Positions 1 through 8,642 of a stretch of DNA of 64,000 nt are shown here, piece after piece (position 1 is the first letter of the stretch; each line of letters opens with the position of its first letter). Source of the stretch: Dyadobacter sp. LHD-138. GTDB lineage: Bacteria > Bacteroidota > Bacteroidia > Cytophagales > Spirosomataceae. The DNA lies in the NCBI RefSeq assembly GCF_030929615.1, contig NZ_JAVFVU010000030.1, forward strand, positions 62,001 through 126,000, in the 5' to 3' direction. The notes below the pieces were generated by a model that saw only the letters and a program-made list of their open reading frames with translations, had not been told where the DNA came from and made no database searches. Position numbers and translations under genes: made by a program.

Positions 1-1
1 T

Positions 2-736
2 TATACTTCACCAAGATTACAGGATGCCTGGAATATTACCCCATTGGTAAAAGATATTGCGGGTTGTCCGAAAGTATTGGATATGCTGAATATTTTATAC
101 CGTCGGACCCCCTTTCCCTTTCAAACACTTAATTTCCGGGTAGGATCTCAGCAGAAAACACATAGCGACGCGATTCATTTTCATTCCGTTCCCGAACGGT
201 TCATGTGTGGCGTCTGGGTTGCGTTGGAGGATATTGATGAAACAAACGGACCGCTTCATTATTATCCGGGGAGTCATAAACTGCCATTTTATAATATGTC
301 TGATATCAGTTTGTCGGGCTCCAAAGCGCCGGGCGCTTATACCCAGTATCTGGAGTATGAAAATTTTGTTCAGAAGCTGATGGAAGCAACGGGGCAGAAG
401 AAGGAGGTTTTTAAAGTGAAAAAAGGGCAGGCGTTGATTTGGTCGGCAACCTTGTTTCACGGAGGTGAGCCGATTTTAAGGGAAGGAAGCAGCCGTCATA
501 GCCAGGTAACCCATTATTTTTTTTCGGATTGTATGTATTATTCGCCTTTGTGGTCGGATATGCCCGTTGAAAAAATGTTCATGCGCCGGCCTGTAAATAT
601 CCTTACCGGCGAAATTGTCGAAAATAAATACCTGAATGAGGAAATTATGGGAGGAACAGGATTGAGCCCTTTTACAGATTATAGACAAAAGATTGAAACG
701 GGGCTGCGAAAGTTAAAAAGGAGTTTGGCAAAATAA
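2..736 (+). CDS. Phytanoyl-CoA dioxygenase family protein (5' end outside window)
   Basis: The reading frame is open from the first bases of the window, so the true start lies upstream and the first ATG-like TTG at 44 is not convincing as a start. The visible part carries the Fe(II)/2-oxoglutarate dioxygenase pattern: an HSD triplet (H-x-D iron ligands) in THSDAIHF, then a W-x-A-L-x-D-x-x-xx-NGPL segment and YYPGSHKLP, which are typical of PhyH proteins, and a distal His in LFHGGEPI followed by a basic stretch (SSRHSQVTHYFF) that would bind 2-oxoglutarate. It is expected to be a cytosolic hydroxylase; the substrate cannot be told from sequence. The next gene starts 83 bp downstream on the same strand. 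Confidence 0.8.
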   Translation, partial: YTSPRLQDAWNITPLVKDIAGCPKVLDMLNILYRRTPFPFQTLNFRVGSQQKTHSDAIHFHSVPERFMCGVWVALEDIDETNGPLHYYPGSHKLPFYNMSDISLSGSKAPGAYTQYLEYENFVQKLMEATGQKKEVFKVKKGQALIWSATLFHGGEPILREGSSRHSQVTHYFFSDCMYYSPLWSDMPVEKMFMRRPVNILTGEIVENKYLNEEIMGGTGLSPFTDYRQKIETGLRKLKRSLAK

Positions 737-819
737 AGGTGAAAAGGTATTGGCCATTTCCTGAACTTTCTGCGCAATTTTAAACGTTATAGAAGCTGGA
801 TGCATAAAATTAAAAGATC

Positions 820-1146
820 ATGGTTACTGTAAGTGATACTGCAAAGAATAAAATCATAGAACTACGTAAAGCCGACGGCCACGAAGAAGATTATCAGATT
901 CGTGTGGGTGTGCTAGGCGGCGGTTGTTCAGGGTTGACATACAATCTTGAGTTCAACTCGGAAACCAATCCTAATGACATGATTTTTGAAGATAAAGGCG
1001 TAAAAATTATCGTCGATAAAAAAAGTATTCTTTACCTGGCAGGTACAATATTGGATTTTTCCGATGGGCTAAATGGTAAAGGTTTTCAGTTTGTTAATCC
1101 AAATGCCACACGTACTTGTGGCTGTGGCGAAAGTTTTGCCGTATAA
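820..1146 (+). CDS. A-type iron-sulfur carrier (HesB/IscA/SufA family)
   Basis: A 108-residue protein of the usual A-type carrier length. The three cysteines of the family are present: Cys36 in GGGCSGLTYNLEF, and Cys100 and Cys102 in the C-terminal CGCGES motif. Such proteins hold or pass on 2Fe-2S/4Fe-4S clusters or iron during cofactor assembly in the cytosol. No other suf or isc gene is adjacent, so this is probably the stand-alone carrier of the organism. It is followed by a clear hairpin terminator. Confidence 0.93.
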   Translation: MVTVSDTAKNKIIELRKADGHEEDYQIRVGVLGGGCSGLTYNLEFNSETNPNDMIFEDKGVKIIVDKKSILYLAGTILDFSDGLNGKGFQFVNPNATRTCGCGESFAV

Positions 1147-1170
1147 ATTTTAGATTTTGTGGATAATAGT

Positions 1171-1206
1171 AAAAGCGTTGTGCGTTATCACAGCGCTTTT
1201 TTTTGT
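1171..1206 (+). terminator. Rho-independent terminator after the Fe-S carrier gene
   Basis: AAAAGCGTTGTG and CACAGCGCTTTT form a 12-bp stem with one G-U pair and a six-base loop, followed by a run of T. It lies 25 bp after the stop codon. Confidence 0.85.
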
Positions 1207-1405
1207 TTATGCCCAATCAAAAAAGGCGTCGGGTAGTATATTTTCCTTATTTTATTGTTTTTTTGTGCACGGAAAAAGTTAGGCTTTAAATGATGTTGTT
1301 TTAGATTATTCTGGTAATTCAGCAATGAAGCCCAACAGCCGAGAGTCCGCCGGTAACATTGATGGACCGTTTTCGATTTTCAACTTTCAACTTTAATCTA
1401 AATTA

Positions 1406-2305
1406 ATGAAACCAACTCTTTTAATTTTGGCTGCCGGGATCGGAAGCCGTTATGGAGGTATAAAGCAACTTGACCAGTTTGGTCCCAATGGAGAAACCAT
1501 TATTGATTATTCATTATATGATGCCATTCGCAGCGGTTTTGGCAAAGTAGTATTTATAGTCCGGAAAGAAATAAAAGATGAAGCCGAAGCTTTATTTGCT
1601 CCGAAGTTAAAAGGAAAGATTGATTACGATTTTGCCATTCAGGGTGTTCAGTCTTACGTACCCGAAGATCTTGGAACGATTGAACGCGTAAAACCCTGGG
1701 GGACCGGTCACGCAACCTTGTGCGCCTGGGAGCAGACAGACACGCCTTTTGCCGTAATCAATGCGGATGATTTTTATGGACAGGGAGCGTTCGCTACCAT
1801 GGCTGAATTTTTGAGCACGGATACCAATGATAAGCAGCATGCGATGATTGGCTACGAATTGAAAAGAACACTTTCAGAAAACGGAACGGTTTCCAGAGGT
1901 GTTTGTATTGAAAGAGAAGATCAGAATTTGTCGTCAGTGGTGGAAAGGACGAAAATATTCGAGGAAAACGGGACGATCTATTTTGAGGAAGAAGGCGAGA
2001 AAACCGCATTAGCTCCTGAAACACCGGTTTCTATGAATTTTTGGGGATTTAAACCTTCCATGTTTCCAATCACCAAGGAGTTGTTCGAGGAATATGCACG
2101 GGTTAATTTGAACACGCCCAAAGCTGAGTTTTATATACCTACGGTGATGTCTTACATTATCCAGAATGATCTGGGCGACTGCCGCGTATTCCGCAGTGCA
2201 TCGGACTGGTTCGGGGTTACTTACCCGGAAGATAAACCGAAGGTGCAGGCTTCTTTATCTGCTTTGCATGAGTCGGGAGAATACCCTCAGAAACTTTGGG
2301 AGTAG
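1406..2305 (+). CDS. Nucleotidyltransferase (NDP-sugar pyrophosphorylase family)
   Basis: A 299-residue protein starting with the nucleotide-binding signature LAAGIGSRYGG and the KQLDQFGPNGETIIDY segment typical of sugar-phosphate nucleotidyltransferases. The metal-binding acidic motif NADDFYG is near residue 118. The family transfers a nucleotidyl group to a sugar 1-phosphate. The C-terminal half lacks hexapeptide repeats, so it is the single-domain type. The sugar and nucleotide cannot be assigned. It is distinct from the galU gene later in the window. The 259-bp upstream gap holds the preceding terminator and no further gene. Confidence 0.82.
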   Translation: MKPTLLILAAGIGSRYGGIKQLDQFGPNGETIIDYSLYDAIRSGFGKVVFIVRKEIKDEAEALFAPKLKGKIDYDFAIQGVQSYVPEDLGTIERVKPWGTGHATLCAWEQTDTPFAVINADDFYGQGAFATMAEFLSTDTNDKQHAMIGYELKRTLSENGTVSRGVCIEREDQNLSSVVERTKIFEENGTIYFEEEGEKTALAPETPVSMNFWGFKPSMFPITKELFEEYARVNLNTPKAEFYIPTVMSYIIQNDLGDCRVFRSASDWFGVTYPEDKPKVQASLSALHESGEYPQKLWE

Positions 2306-2347
2306 TATAATTGAATGCGCAGAGGAGAAATCATTGGATATAAAAAA

Positions 2348-2394
2348 AAAGAAGTCAAGACTGGGCGTCCCCGTTTCCCAAACTTGACTTCTTT
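2348..2394 (-). terminator. Terminator hairpin for the SGNH hydrolase gene, shared repeat type
   Basis: AAAGAAGTCAAG (2348-2359) pairs with CTTGACTTCTTT (2383-2394). Read on the minus strand it ends in a run of T, so it terminates the hydrolase gene. The loop side carries ACTGGGCGTCCCCGTTT, which recurs in the galU terminator at 59752-59810 with one base changed (ACTGGGTGTCCCCGTTT). Confidence 0.8.
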
Positions 2395-2428
2395 GGCTTG
2401 CTAAGCATATCAAAACATAAAACTTAAC

Positions 2429-3106
2429 TTATTTCTTCAACAAAGCCTCCATCATTCTCTCAGCCAAAAACTTGTTCCCGGTTTCGTTCAGGTGAACGCG
2501 GTCTGTTGTTAAAATCTCCTTTTCTTTATTGTCAGGATTGTTTTTTGCCAGATGCTCCTGGAAATATTTTCTAAGGTCGCAAACCTGAAGACTGTTTTTA
2601 GCAGCAATGTCACGGATTAACTTCGCGTACTGGTTCAGGTCGCCGTCCTGCATGTTGGAGCTATCGTTTTTCTCACCGATCACGGTTGGCGTACACAGGA
2701 TCACACGAATATTCTGTGCTTTCATTTTTTTGATAAGCGCCTCATAAAACTTTACATATTTATCCGGATCAGTTCCTGTTCCTGACGAACTTTTGTGCCA
2801 AACGTCATTGATACCCACATAGATAAAAACGACATCGGGCTTTTTTGAAAGCACATCATCTTCCAAACGTAAATAAAGGTCATAGACTTTATTACCTCCG
2901 ATGCCCGCACCAATCAATTCGTATTGACCGCTCTGGTTATTGGCTTTTAGTGTTTCGGTCATCATCGTGATATAACCCTTTGGTCCAACTCCAGCCTGCG
3001 TGATAGAATCTCCGAAAAAGATAACACGCAGCGGTTTATCCTGGCGCATGGCCAGCAAAGGGAAGGCTACAAGGGCAATTTGTAAAAATCGAAAAATAAT
3101 TCGCAT
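2429..3106 (-). CDS. Secreted SGNH/GDSL-type hydrolase
   Basis: I chose the ATG at 3104-3106 because it opens a classic signal peptide (MRIIFRFLQIALVAFPLLA); the open frame continues 24 codons upstream without a better start. Block I is FFGDSITQ with the nucleophilic Ser, block III is the GIND motif in YVGINDVWH, and block V is DRVHLNETG with the catalytic Asp and His. These enzymes are esterases, often acting on acetylated glycans or lipids in the periplasm. The natural substrate is not evident. It is transcribed alone, towards the nucleotidyltransferase gene. Confidence 0.87.
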   Translation of the reverse strand: MRIIFRFLQIALVAFPLLAMRQDKPLRVIFFGDSITQAGVGPKGYITMMTETLKANNQSGQYELIGAGIGGNKVYDLYLRLEDDVLSKKPDVVFIYVGINDVWHKSSSGTGTDPDKYVKFYEALIKKMKAQNIRVILCTPTVIGEKNDSSNMQDGDLNQYAKLIRDIAAKNSLQVCDLRKYFQEHLAKNNPDNKEKEILTTDRVHLNETGNKFLAERMMEALLKK

Positions 3107-3200
3107 AGGATTTGAAATGATTAGTTTTAGAGAAAAAGACAAGCGGATATTAAAATTACCCTTAAAGATTTCGGCCAAATTTGGCGTAATAAGCTAGAAT

Positions 3201-4091
3201 TTACTTGATCAATTCGATCTCGGCTATATCCAAGGAATAGCGTAATGCGAACGAACGGCCCGGGGACATTTCAGAAAGCCAATGAAGCGGTAATTTAAGA
3301 TTGCGCACGGATTGCTGAATCAGTGCATTTACCAATAAATGACCATCATAAACGGTACAGAATAAAACTTCTCCGTACAATATTAGCTGATCGTCCACTT
3401 CATTTTCCGGTAAATAGACTTCTGACGGCGTTCCACGACTGGCTATTTGTCCATTTTCTATCACGATAACCTGATGAGCCATTCTGAAAATCTCACCTAA
3501 ATCATGGGTAACGATAAGCATGGTAAAACCGAGCTGTTTTTGAAGACTCAGTAAATATGCCTGCAAGCGCCTCCGCATATGATGGTCCAGCGCTGCCAAT
3601 GGCTCATCCAAAAGCAATAAGTCGGGTTTGCGGACCAATGCCCTTGCCAAGGCGACACGTTGCTGCTGACCTCCCGAAAGCTGATGTGGTTTCCGGTCAG
3701 CGAGCTGCGTAAGCTCGACAGCATTTAAAAGCTCATCAACAATGGCATTGTCCGTATTTTTATCAAGGGCAAATAAAAGATTTTGCCTGACGGTTAGATG
3801 CGGGAAAAGAGCATAATCCTGAAACACAAAACCAATGTTGCGGAGCTGGGAATATTGAGAAACCCGAACAGATGTATCCAGCCAGATATTGCCGGCAAAC
3901 CGGATGTATCCCGAATTTGGATTGATTAATCCGGCGATCTGCCTTAATAAAGTTGTTTTTCCTGCTCCGGAAGGTCCGGTGATCGCCGTAATACTGCCTT
4001 GCTCGGCCACAAAAGAAATTTCCATGGGAAGAATTCCGTTGGCCGTTTGTAATGAATGCCGGATGGAAATATCAAGAATTTTGTCTGACAC
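3201..4091 (-). CDS. modC: Molybdate ABC transporter ATP-binding protein ModC
   Basis: A 296-residue ABC ATPase: Walker A GPSGAGKTT near residue 38, Q-loop in VFQDYALFPHL, signature LSGGQQQR, Walker B LLLLDEP with D-loop AALD, and the switch His in VTHD. Together with the permease and binding protein it imports molybdate at the inner membrane. The C-terminal part after residue 225 is short and only weakly like the MOBE molybdate-sensing domain. It is the last gene of modA-modB-modC, overlapping modB by 20 bp. Confidence 0.88.
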   Translation of the reverse strand: MSDKILDISIRHSLQTANGILPMEISFVAEQGSITAITGPSGAGKTTLLRQIAGLINPNSGYIRFAGNIWLDTSVRVSQYSQLRNIGFVFQDYALFPHLTVRQNLLFALDKNTDNAIVDELLNAVELTQLADRKPHQLSGGQQQRVALARALVRKPDLLLLDEPLAALDHHMRRRLQAYLLSLQKQLGFTMLIVTHDLGEIFRMAHQVIVIENGQIASRGTPSEVYLPENEVDDQLILYGEVLFCTVYDGHLLVNALIQQSVRNLKLPLHWLSEMSPGRSFALRYSLDIAEIELIK

Positions 4092-4746
4092 TGAGCAGGC
4101 GGTTATTGATCGAATAAACTAAAAGCAAGATAACAAATGTGATGCCAAAAAGTACCAGGGCATATTGATTGGCGCCGGCATAATTCAGTGCTTCGACCTC
4201 ATTGTAAATAGCTACCGATGCAACCTTGGTGACGCCCGGAATATTTCCGCCGATCATTAAAACAACGCCAAATTCGCCAACGGTATGTGCAAAAGTGAGC
4301 ACGAAAGCTGTTAGTATGGCTGATTTACAATTCGGCAAGAGTATTTTATAGAACGTCTCCCAGCGCCCTTTTCCCAGGGTATAGGATGCTTCCCGCAGTG
4401 AGGAGGGCAATGATTGTAAGCCCGCCCTTAATGGGTAAACCATAAAGGGAAGGCTATAAATGACGGATCCGATGACAAGTCCGGCGAAAGAGAAAACGAG
4501 TCTTAACCCCAATGTACTTTCAATCCAGGAACCAAACCAATACGATGGACTGAATGCCAGCAGCAGGTAAAAACCCAAAACAGATGGAGGCAGCACCAGC
4601 GGCATTCCGATAATCGCTTCCACAAAACCGCGTCCTTTGAATTTTGCAAAAGCAAGCCAGTAAGCCAGTGGCAGGGCAATTACAAAAAGAATTGACGAAG
4701 TAATGAATGCAAGCCGAAATGTTAGCCAAAGTGGTTGCCAATCCAT
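4072..4746 (-). CDS. modB: Molybdate ABC transporter permease ModB
   Basis: A 224-residue inner-membrane protein with about five hydrophobic segments and the permease EAA-type loop in REASYTLGKGRWETFYKILL, which contacts the ATPase. It forms the membrane channel for molybdate (or tungstate). It follows modA by 69 bp and overlaps modC, so the two are almost certainly translated from one transcript. Confidence 0.9.
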   Translation of the reverse strand: MDWQPLWLTFRLAFITSSILFVIALPLAYWLAFAKFKGRGFVEAIIGMPLVLPPSVLGFYLLLAFSPSYWFGSWIESTLGLRLVFSFAGLVIGSVIYSLPFMVYPLRAGLQSLPSSLREASYTLGKGRWETFYKILLPNCKSAILTAFVLTFAHTVGEFGVVLMIGGNIPGVTKVASVAIYNEVEALNYAGANQYALVLFGITFVILLLVYSINNRLLSVRQNS

Positions 4747-4815
4747 TTTAATTTTGAATGATAGAATGAGTGAATGATAGAATATCTCGCCTGGAACTGA
4801 GTTTCCTGATGTTGC

Positions 4816-5568
4816 TTATTTATATCCGTATTTTTTGAAAATGGCTTTTGCTTTTGCTGAAAAAAGGAAATCGTAGAATTTTTGGCTGGTTTCTTTTTTC
4901 GGGGAATTTTCGCTGTGACGGAGCAGTAATGCTGCCTGGGCGATGGGCTTGTAAGATGCGGAATCGATAATTGTATAGTGGCCCTTTCCTTTCATCTCGG
5001 GTGCGAGTATGACGGATAGGGCGGTGAAACCTGCTTCAACCGATCCGGTGGTAATGTATTGCGCCGCCTGGGCAATGCTTTCACAGTAAACGATTTTGCT
5101 TTTTATTGGCTCCAGTAAGTTTTCCTTCTGCAAGGCCTGGACAGCTGCTTCACCATAAGGTGCCAGTTGTGGATTTGGAATGGCTACTTTTTTGACTTTG
5201 TCGGAGTTTAATGTGTTAAGATTTAATTCACTTTCCGGAATGGAAAGCGACCATAAAGCCAATGTGCCATATGCGTAAATTTTGGGCTTTTCATCTGATC
5301 CGCCATTTTTGAATATTTCCTCAGGATATTTTGTATCAGCCGATACGAAGATATCAAAGGGTGCACCTTCGCGAATTTGTGCCGTTAATTTGCCTGATGA
5401 GCTTACAACAATTTCAATTTCCTTGCCGGATTCTTTTTCAAATTCAGTCTTCAGTTCTTTCATGACATACTGAACATTGGCAGCAGTAGCCACTATGATT
5501 TTCTCTGAAGGTTTTGAACAGCCATTCAGAATAATCAAGACAGGGAGAAATAAGCGTATAAGGTTCAT
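4816..5568 (-). CDS. modA: Molybdate-binding lipoprotein ModA
   Basis: A 250-residue binding protein with a lipobox-like N-terminus (LIILNGCSKPS, Cys17), so it is probably a lipoprotein on the outer face of the inner membrane. Family features include VATAANVQYVMKELKTEFEK and the oxyanion-binding serines in VVSSSGKLTAQI and FVSADTKYPE. It captures molybdate and delivers it to ModB. It is the first gene of the operon. No ModE-type regulator or molybdopterin-synthesis gene is visible nearby. Confidence 0.9.
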   Translation of the reverse strand: MNLIRLFLPVLIILNGCSKPSEKIIVATAANVQYVMKELKTEFEKESGKEIEIVVSSSGKLTAQIREGAPFDIFVSADTKYPEEIFKNGGSDEKPKIYAYGTLALWSLSIPESELNLNTLNSDKVKKVAIPNPQLAPYGEAAVQALQKENLLEPIKSKIVYCESIAQAAQYITTGSVEAGFTALSVILAPEMKGKGHYTIIDSASYKPIAQAALLLRHSENSPKKETSQKFYDFLFSAKAKAIFKKYGYK

Positions 5569-5605
5569 TTCGCTAATTTAATGGATTGGATGGAATCTTC
5601 AACCA

Positions 5606-5747
5606 AAAAGCCCTGAAAGGGCGTGCTATCTTGGCGCGGGGCAACGCCCTGCGGTTATTGGATCGGATGTGTAGATCGTGGGGATGCCCGGATAATAATA
5701 ATAGGGCGATGCCCTATCCTGAGATAGAACGCCCTTTCAGGGCTTTG
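5606..5747. repeat. Nested palindromic intergenic element (family A)
   Basis: The outer arms AAAAGCCCTGAAAGGGCG (from 5606) and CGCCCTTTCAGGGCTTT (to 5746) are near-perfect inverted copies. Inside them GGGCGTGCTATCT pairs with AGATAGAACGCCC, and GGGCAACGCCCT pairs with AGGGCGATGCCCT. The whole could fold into one long hairpin of about 140 nt. It lies between modA and the aminotransferase gene and contains no credible gene. It has the look of an interspersed REP-like element. Confidence 0.65.
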
Positions 5748-5861
5748 TCGGGGAAACTTTTTGTTTGTTCTTTAATCCATTGTGCCCTTTGCGGTTAAAT
5801 ATCGTAAATTGCGTCCCATTTTGACCGGCACGCCCGGAAATAATAATTAATGCATTAAACA

Positions 5862-7019
5862 ATGATAATAGAAACTGCCCAGCGCACCCGGCAAACGTCC
5901 GAGTATTACTTTTCAGTAAAGCTGGCCGAAGTAAGAAAACTGGTAGCCGAAGGCCATGACGTGATCAATCTTGGGATTGGAAATCCGGACATGATGCCTT
6001 CTGAGCAAACTCTCACAGCACTTTCAGAGGCGGCTTTAAAGCCTCAGGCGCATGGTTATCAACCGTACGTCGGTACTGTCTCTTTTCGGAATGCTATTGC
6101 AGAATATTATCAAAGAACCTATGGCGTCAAACTAAATCCGCTTTCTGAAATATTACCGTTAATTGGTTCGAAAGAAGGAATTACACATATCTCGTTAACC
6201 TTTCTGGATCCGGGAGATGAAGTCCTGGTGCCTGAATTGGGATACCCTGCATACCGGGCTGTCAGCCAAATGGTTGGCGCCGTGGTTAAAGAATATCCGT
6301 TAAGGGAAGATTTTGGATGGCAGCCCGATTGGGAGGTAATGGCCGGATTGGTTACCCCGCGGACGAAAATTATGTGGCTCAACTATCCCCATATGCCAAC
6401 AGGCGCACCAGCTACAAAAGAATTGTTTGAAGCGGCCGTAGCCTTTGCTAAAAAACACAAGATTCTGCTTTGCCATGACAATCCGTACAGCCTGGTTTTG
6501 AACAAAAAAGAGCCGATCAGTCTGTTATCGATCGACGGAGCCAGAGCAGTGGCCATTGAGCTCAATTCCATGAGTAAGTCGCACAACATGGCCGGCTGGC
6601 GTTTGGGATGGATCGCTGCTGATAAGGCTTATATCGATGCTGTGTTGACGATCAAGAGTAATGTCGATTCCGGCATGTTCTGGGCTTTGCAGGAAGCGGC
6701 TGTGGCTGCACTTGGAAATCCTCAGGAATGGCACGATCAGAGAAATGCCGTTTATCAGGGGCGCCTGGAAGCATCCGAAGCATTTTTAAGTACCGTCGGC
6801 TGTACATGGGACAAGAAACAGGAGGGGATGTTTTTATGGGGAAAATTGCCGGATTCTGTTGAATCGGCTGAAAAGCTCGTGAACGATCTACTGGTTCAGA
6901 AACATGTATTCATTGCTCCCGGATTTATTTTCGGGCCTAAAGGTCAGCGCTATATCCGTCTTTCTTTATGTATGCCTAAAGAAAGGATCTGGGAAGCTGT
7001 GGAGCGCCTTAAAAGTTAG
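5862..7019 (+). CDS. PLP-dependent class I/II aminotransferase, likely in aromatic amino acid synthesis
   Basis: A 385-residue fold-type I aminotransferase. The Schiff-base lysine is Lys239 in SMSKSHNMAGWRLGW; NPDMMPS and the PHMPTG motif are in the expected order, and Arg in RYIRLSL near the C-terminus would bind the substrate carboxylate. It is followed 66 bp later by prephenate dehydrogenase. In many Bacteroidota an aminotransferase of this type sits in the aromatic amino acid operon, which suggests it transaminates phenylpyruvate, 4-hydroxyphenylpyruvate or prephenate. The specificity is an inference from context; LL-diaminopimelate aminotransferase-like activity is an alternative. Confidence 0.85.
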   Translation: MIIETAQRTRQTSEYYFSVKLAEVRKLVAEGHDVINLGIGNPDMMPSEQTLTALSEAALKPQAHGYQPYVGTVSFRNAIAEYYQRTYGVKLNPLSEILPLIGSKEGITHISLTFLDPGDEVLVPELGYPAYRAVSQMVGAVVKEYPLREDFGWQPDWEVMAGLVTPRTKIMWLNYPHMPTGAPATKELFEAAVAFAKKHKILLCHDNPYSLVLNKKEPISLLSIDGARAVAIELNSMSKSHNMAGWRLGWIAADKAYIDAVLTIKSNVDSGMFWALQEAAVAALGNPQEWHDQRNAVYQGRLEASEAFLSTVGCTWDKKQEGMFLWGKLPDSVESAEKLVNDLLVQKHVFIAPGFIFGPKGQRYIRLSLCMPKERIWEAVERLKS

Positions 7020-7085
7020 ATAAATATTGCTTTATAAAATTTTCATATCCGGTAGGAGGTACTCTTACCGGAAAATTTTCAATAT

Positions 7086-7943
7086 ATGATCATCAGCATT
7101 ATTGGCGTTGGCCTGCTTGGCGGTTCATTCGCATTATCACTTCGGGAAAAATACCCGAATATGAAGTTTGTAGGGGTTGATCAGTCACTGGTTAACCAAA
7201 AAATTGCGCTTGCAAAAGGCATTGTCGATGAAATCATGACGCTCGAAGAGGCTTTGCAGGTTGCAGAGCTAAACTTGCTGGCTACACCCGTTGATGCCAT
7301 TACAACCTTATTACCGAAGTTGCTGGATCAGCTTCCTGAAGGTCGTACGGTCATGGATTTTGGTTCGACAAAAGAACTGATCTGTAAAGTTGCTGATGCA
7401 CATCCGAAACGTGCACAGTTTGTTGCGGTTCATCCGATGGCGGGTACTGAAAATTCAGGTCCAGGTGCGGCGTTTAAAGAGTTACTGTCAGAGAAAAATG
7501 TGATTATCTGTGACAAGGAAAAAAGTGATCCGGATTCTTTGACACTGGTCGATACTTTTTTGCGCGACGTTGGTATGAAAATTCATTACATGACACCCGT
7601 GGAACATGATTTGCATCTGGCATACGTGTCGCATCTGAGTCATATCAGCTCCTTTGCGTTAGGGTTAACTGTTTTAGATAAAGAGCGCGATGAAAAAGCT
7701 ATTTTCGATATGGCGAGCACCGGTTTTTCTTCAACGGTCCGTTTAGCCAAAAGTTCGCCGCAAATGTGGGCACCGATTTTTGATCAGAATAAAATCAATG
7801 TTTCCAAAGCGTTGGGAGACTATATCGAATTTCTGAAAAAATTCAAGGAAGCCATTGATAGCAAGGACTTAACGACGAGCCTGGATTTTATGTCAAGAGC
7901 AAACGATATTGGTAGAATTTTGAGCGGGATTGAGAAGAAGTAA
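7086..7943 (+). CDS. tyrA: Prephenate dehydrogenase
   Basis: A 285-residue protein with a Rossmann NAD(P)-binding motif GVGLLGGSFA at the N-terminus and the family's catalytic His in VHPMAGTENSGPGAA. HDLHLAYVSHLSHISSFAL is the conserved prephenate-binding helix of TyrA proteins. It oxidatively decarboxylates prephenate to 4-hydroxyphenylpyruvate for tyrosine synthesis. There is no fused chorismate mutase or ACT domain. It probably forms an operon with the aminotransferase upstream. Confidence 0.92.
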   Translation: MIISIIGVGLLGGSFALSLREKYPNMKFVGVDQSLVNQKIALAKGIVDEIMTLEEALQVAELNLLATPVDAITTLLPKLLDQLPEGRTVMDFGSTKELICKVADAHPKRAQFVAVHPMAGTENSGPGAAFKELLSEKNVIICDKEKSDPDSLTLVDTFLRDVGMKIHYMTPVEHDLHLAYVSHLSHISSFALGLTVLDKERDEKAIFDMASTGFSSTVRLAKSSPQMWAPIFDQNKINVSKALGDYIEFLKKFKEAIDSKDLTTSLDFMSRANDIGRILSGIEKK

Positions 7944-7987
7944 ATGATCCGGTGTTTATAATTTGTTATATTTCGTAATCATTTGAA

Positions 7988-8563
7988 ATGTATCCTATGG
8001 AACTACCGCTAATCATACGTCCTGTGGCCGGTCTGACCGAAGATATGTTCTTCGATCTTTGCCAGGCCAATGCGCAACTGTTGATGGAACGGGATAAAGA
8101 CGGAAATATAATCGTTATGGCACCGACAGGATCCGATACGGGTTTTTACAATTCAGATATCAACGGACAGATTTGGATCTGGAATCGTCAGAGCAAGGCT
8201 GGGTACGTTTTTGATTCTTCAACCGGATTTACATTGCCCAATGGGGCAGTACGTTCTCCGGATGTTTCCTGGATTGAAAAGAGCCGGTATGAATCGTTGA
8301 CAACCATGGAGCGGAAAAGATTTGCTCCGATCTGCCCTGATTTAGTTATTGAAGTCCGTTCTCTGAGCGATAATCTTCCTGATCTTCTGGATAAAATGAA
8401 GGAATATCAATCCAACGGTTGCAGTCTCGGCTGGCTGATTGACCGTATCGGTAAGAAAGTTTATATCTACGGCAAAGACGGTTCCGTTGAAAGTAAAGCA
8501 ATGCCGGCTCAGCTGAGCGGAGAAGATTTGTTGCCCGGGTTGATTGTGGAAACGAATTTATAA
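7988..8563 (+). CDS. Uma2 family (DUF820) putative endonuclease, first copy
   Basis: A 191-residue protein with the Uma2/DUF820 PD-(D/E)xK-like core: SPDVSWIEKSRYESL, PDLVIEVRSLSD and KMKEYQSNGCSLGWLID. An ATG at 7997 is an equally possible start. The fold is that of restriction-endonuclease-like nucleases, but the biological role of Uma2 proteins is unknown. It stands alone, with no methylase or toxin partner beside it. It shares only the family motifs with the second Uma2 gene at 20184. Confidence 0.85.
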   Translation: MYPMELPLIIRPVAGLTEDMFFDLCQANAQLLMERDKDGNIIVMAPTGSDTGFYNSDINGQIWIWNRQSKAGYVFDSSTGFTLPNGAVRSPDVSWIEKSRYESLTTMERKRFAPICPDLVIEVRSLSDNLPDLLDKMKEYQSNGCSLGWLIDRIGKKVYIYGKDGSVESKAMPAQLSGEDLLPGLIVETNL

Positions 8564-8581
8564 GAATATAATAGTCTGTTA

Positions 8582-8626
8582 AAAAGAGAAAGTCCGGCAA
8601 ATTTTGTTTGCCGGACTTTCTCTTTT
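8582..8626. terminator. Bidirectional terminator between Uma2 and yfhO-like genes
   Basis: AAAAGAGAAAGTCCGGCAAA and TTTGCCGGACTTTCTCTTTT form a perfect 20-bp stem with a five-base loop and T runs in both directions. It serves both convergent genes. Confidence 0.92.
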
Positions 8627-8642
8627 GTAATAAGTACTGATT

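Noticed and set aside
5586..5798. A 70-codon open frame on the plus strand after modA
   Set aside because: It consists almost entirely of the nested palindrome at 5606-5747, so its codons are a product of the repeat.
7988..8563. Restriction-modification or toxin system around the Uma2 genes
   Set aside because: No methylase, antitoxin or second subunit is adjacent to either Uma2 gene.
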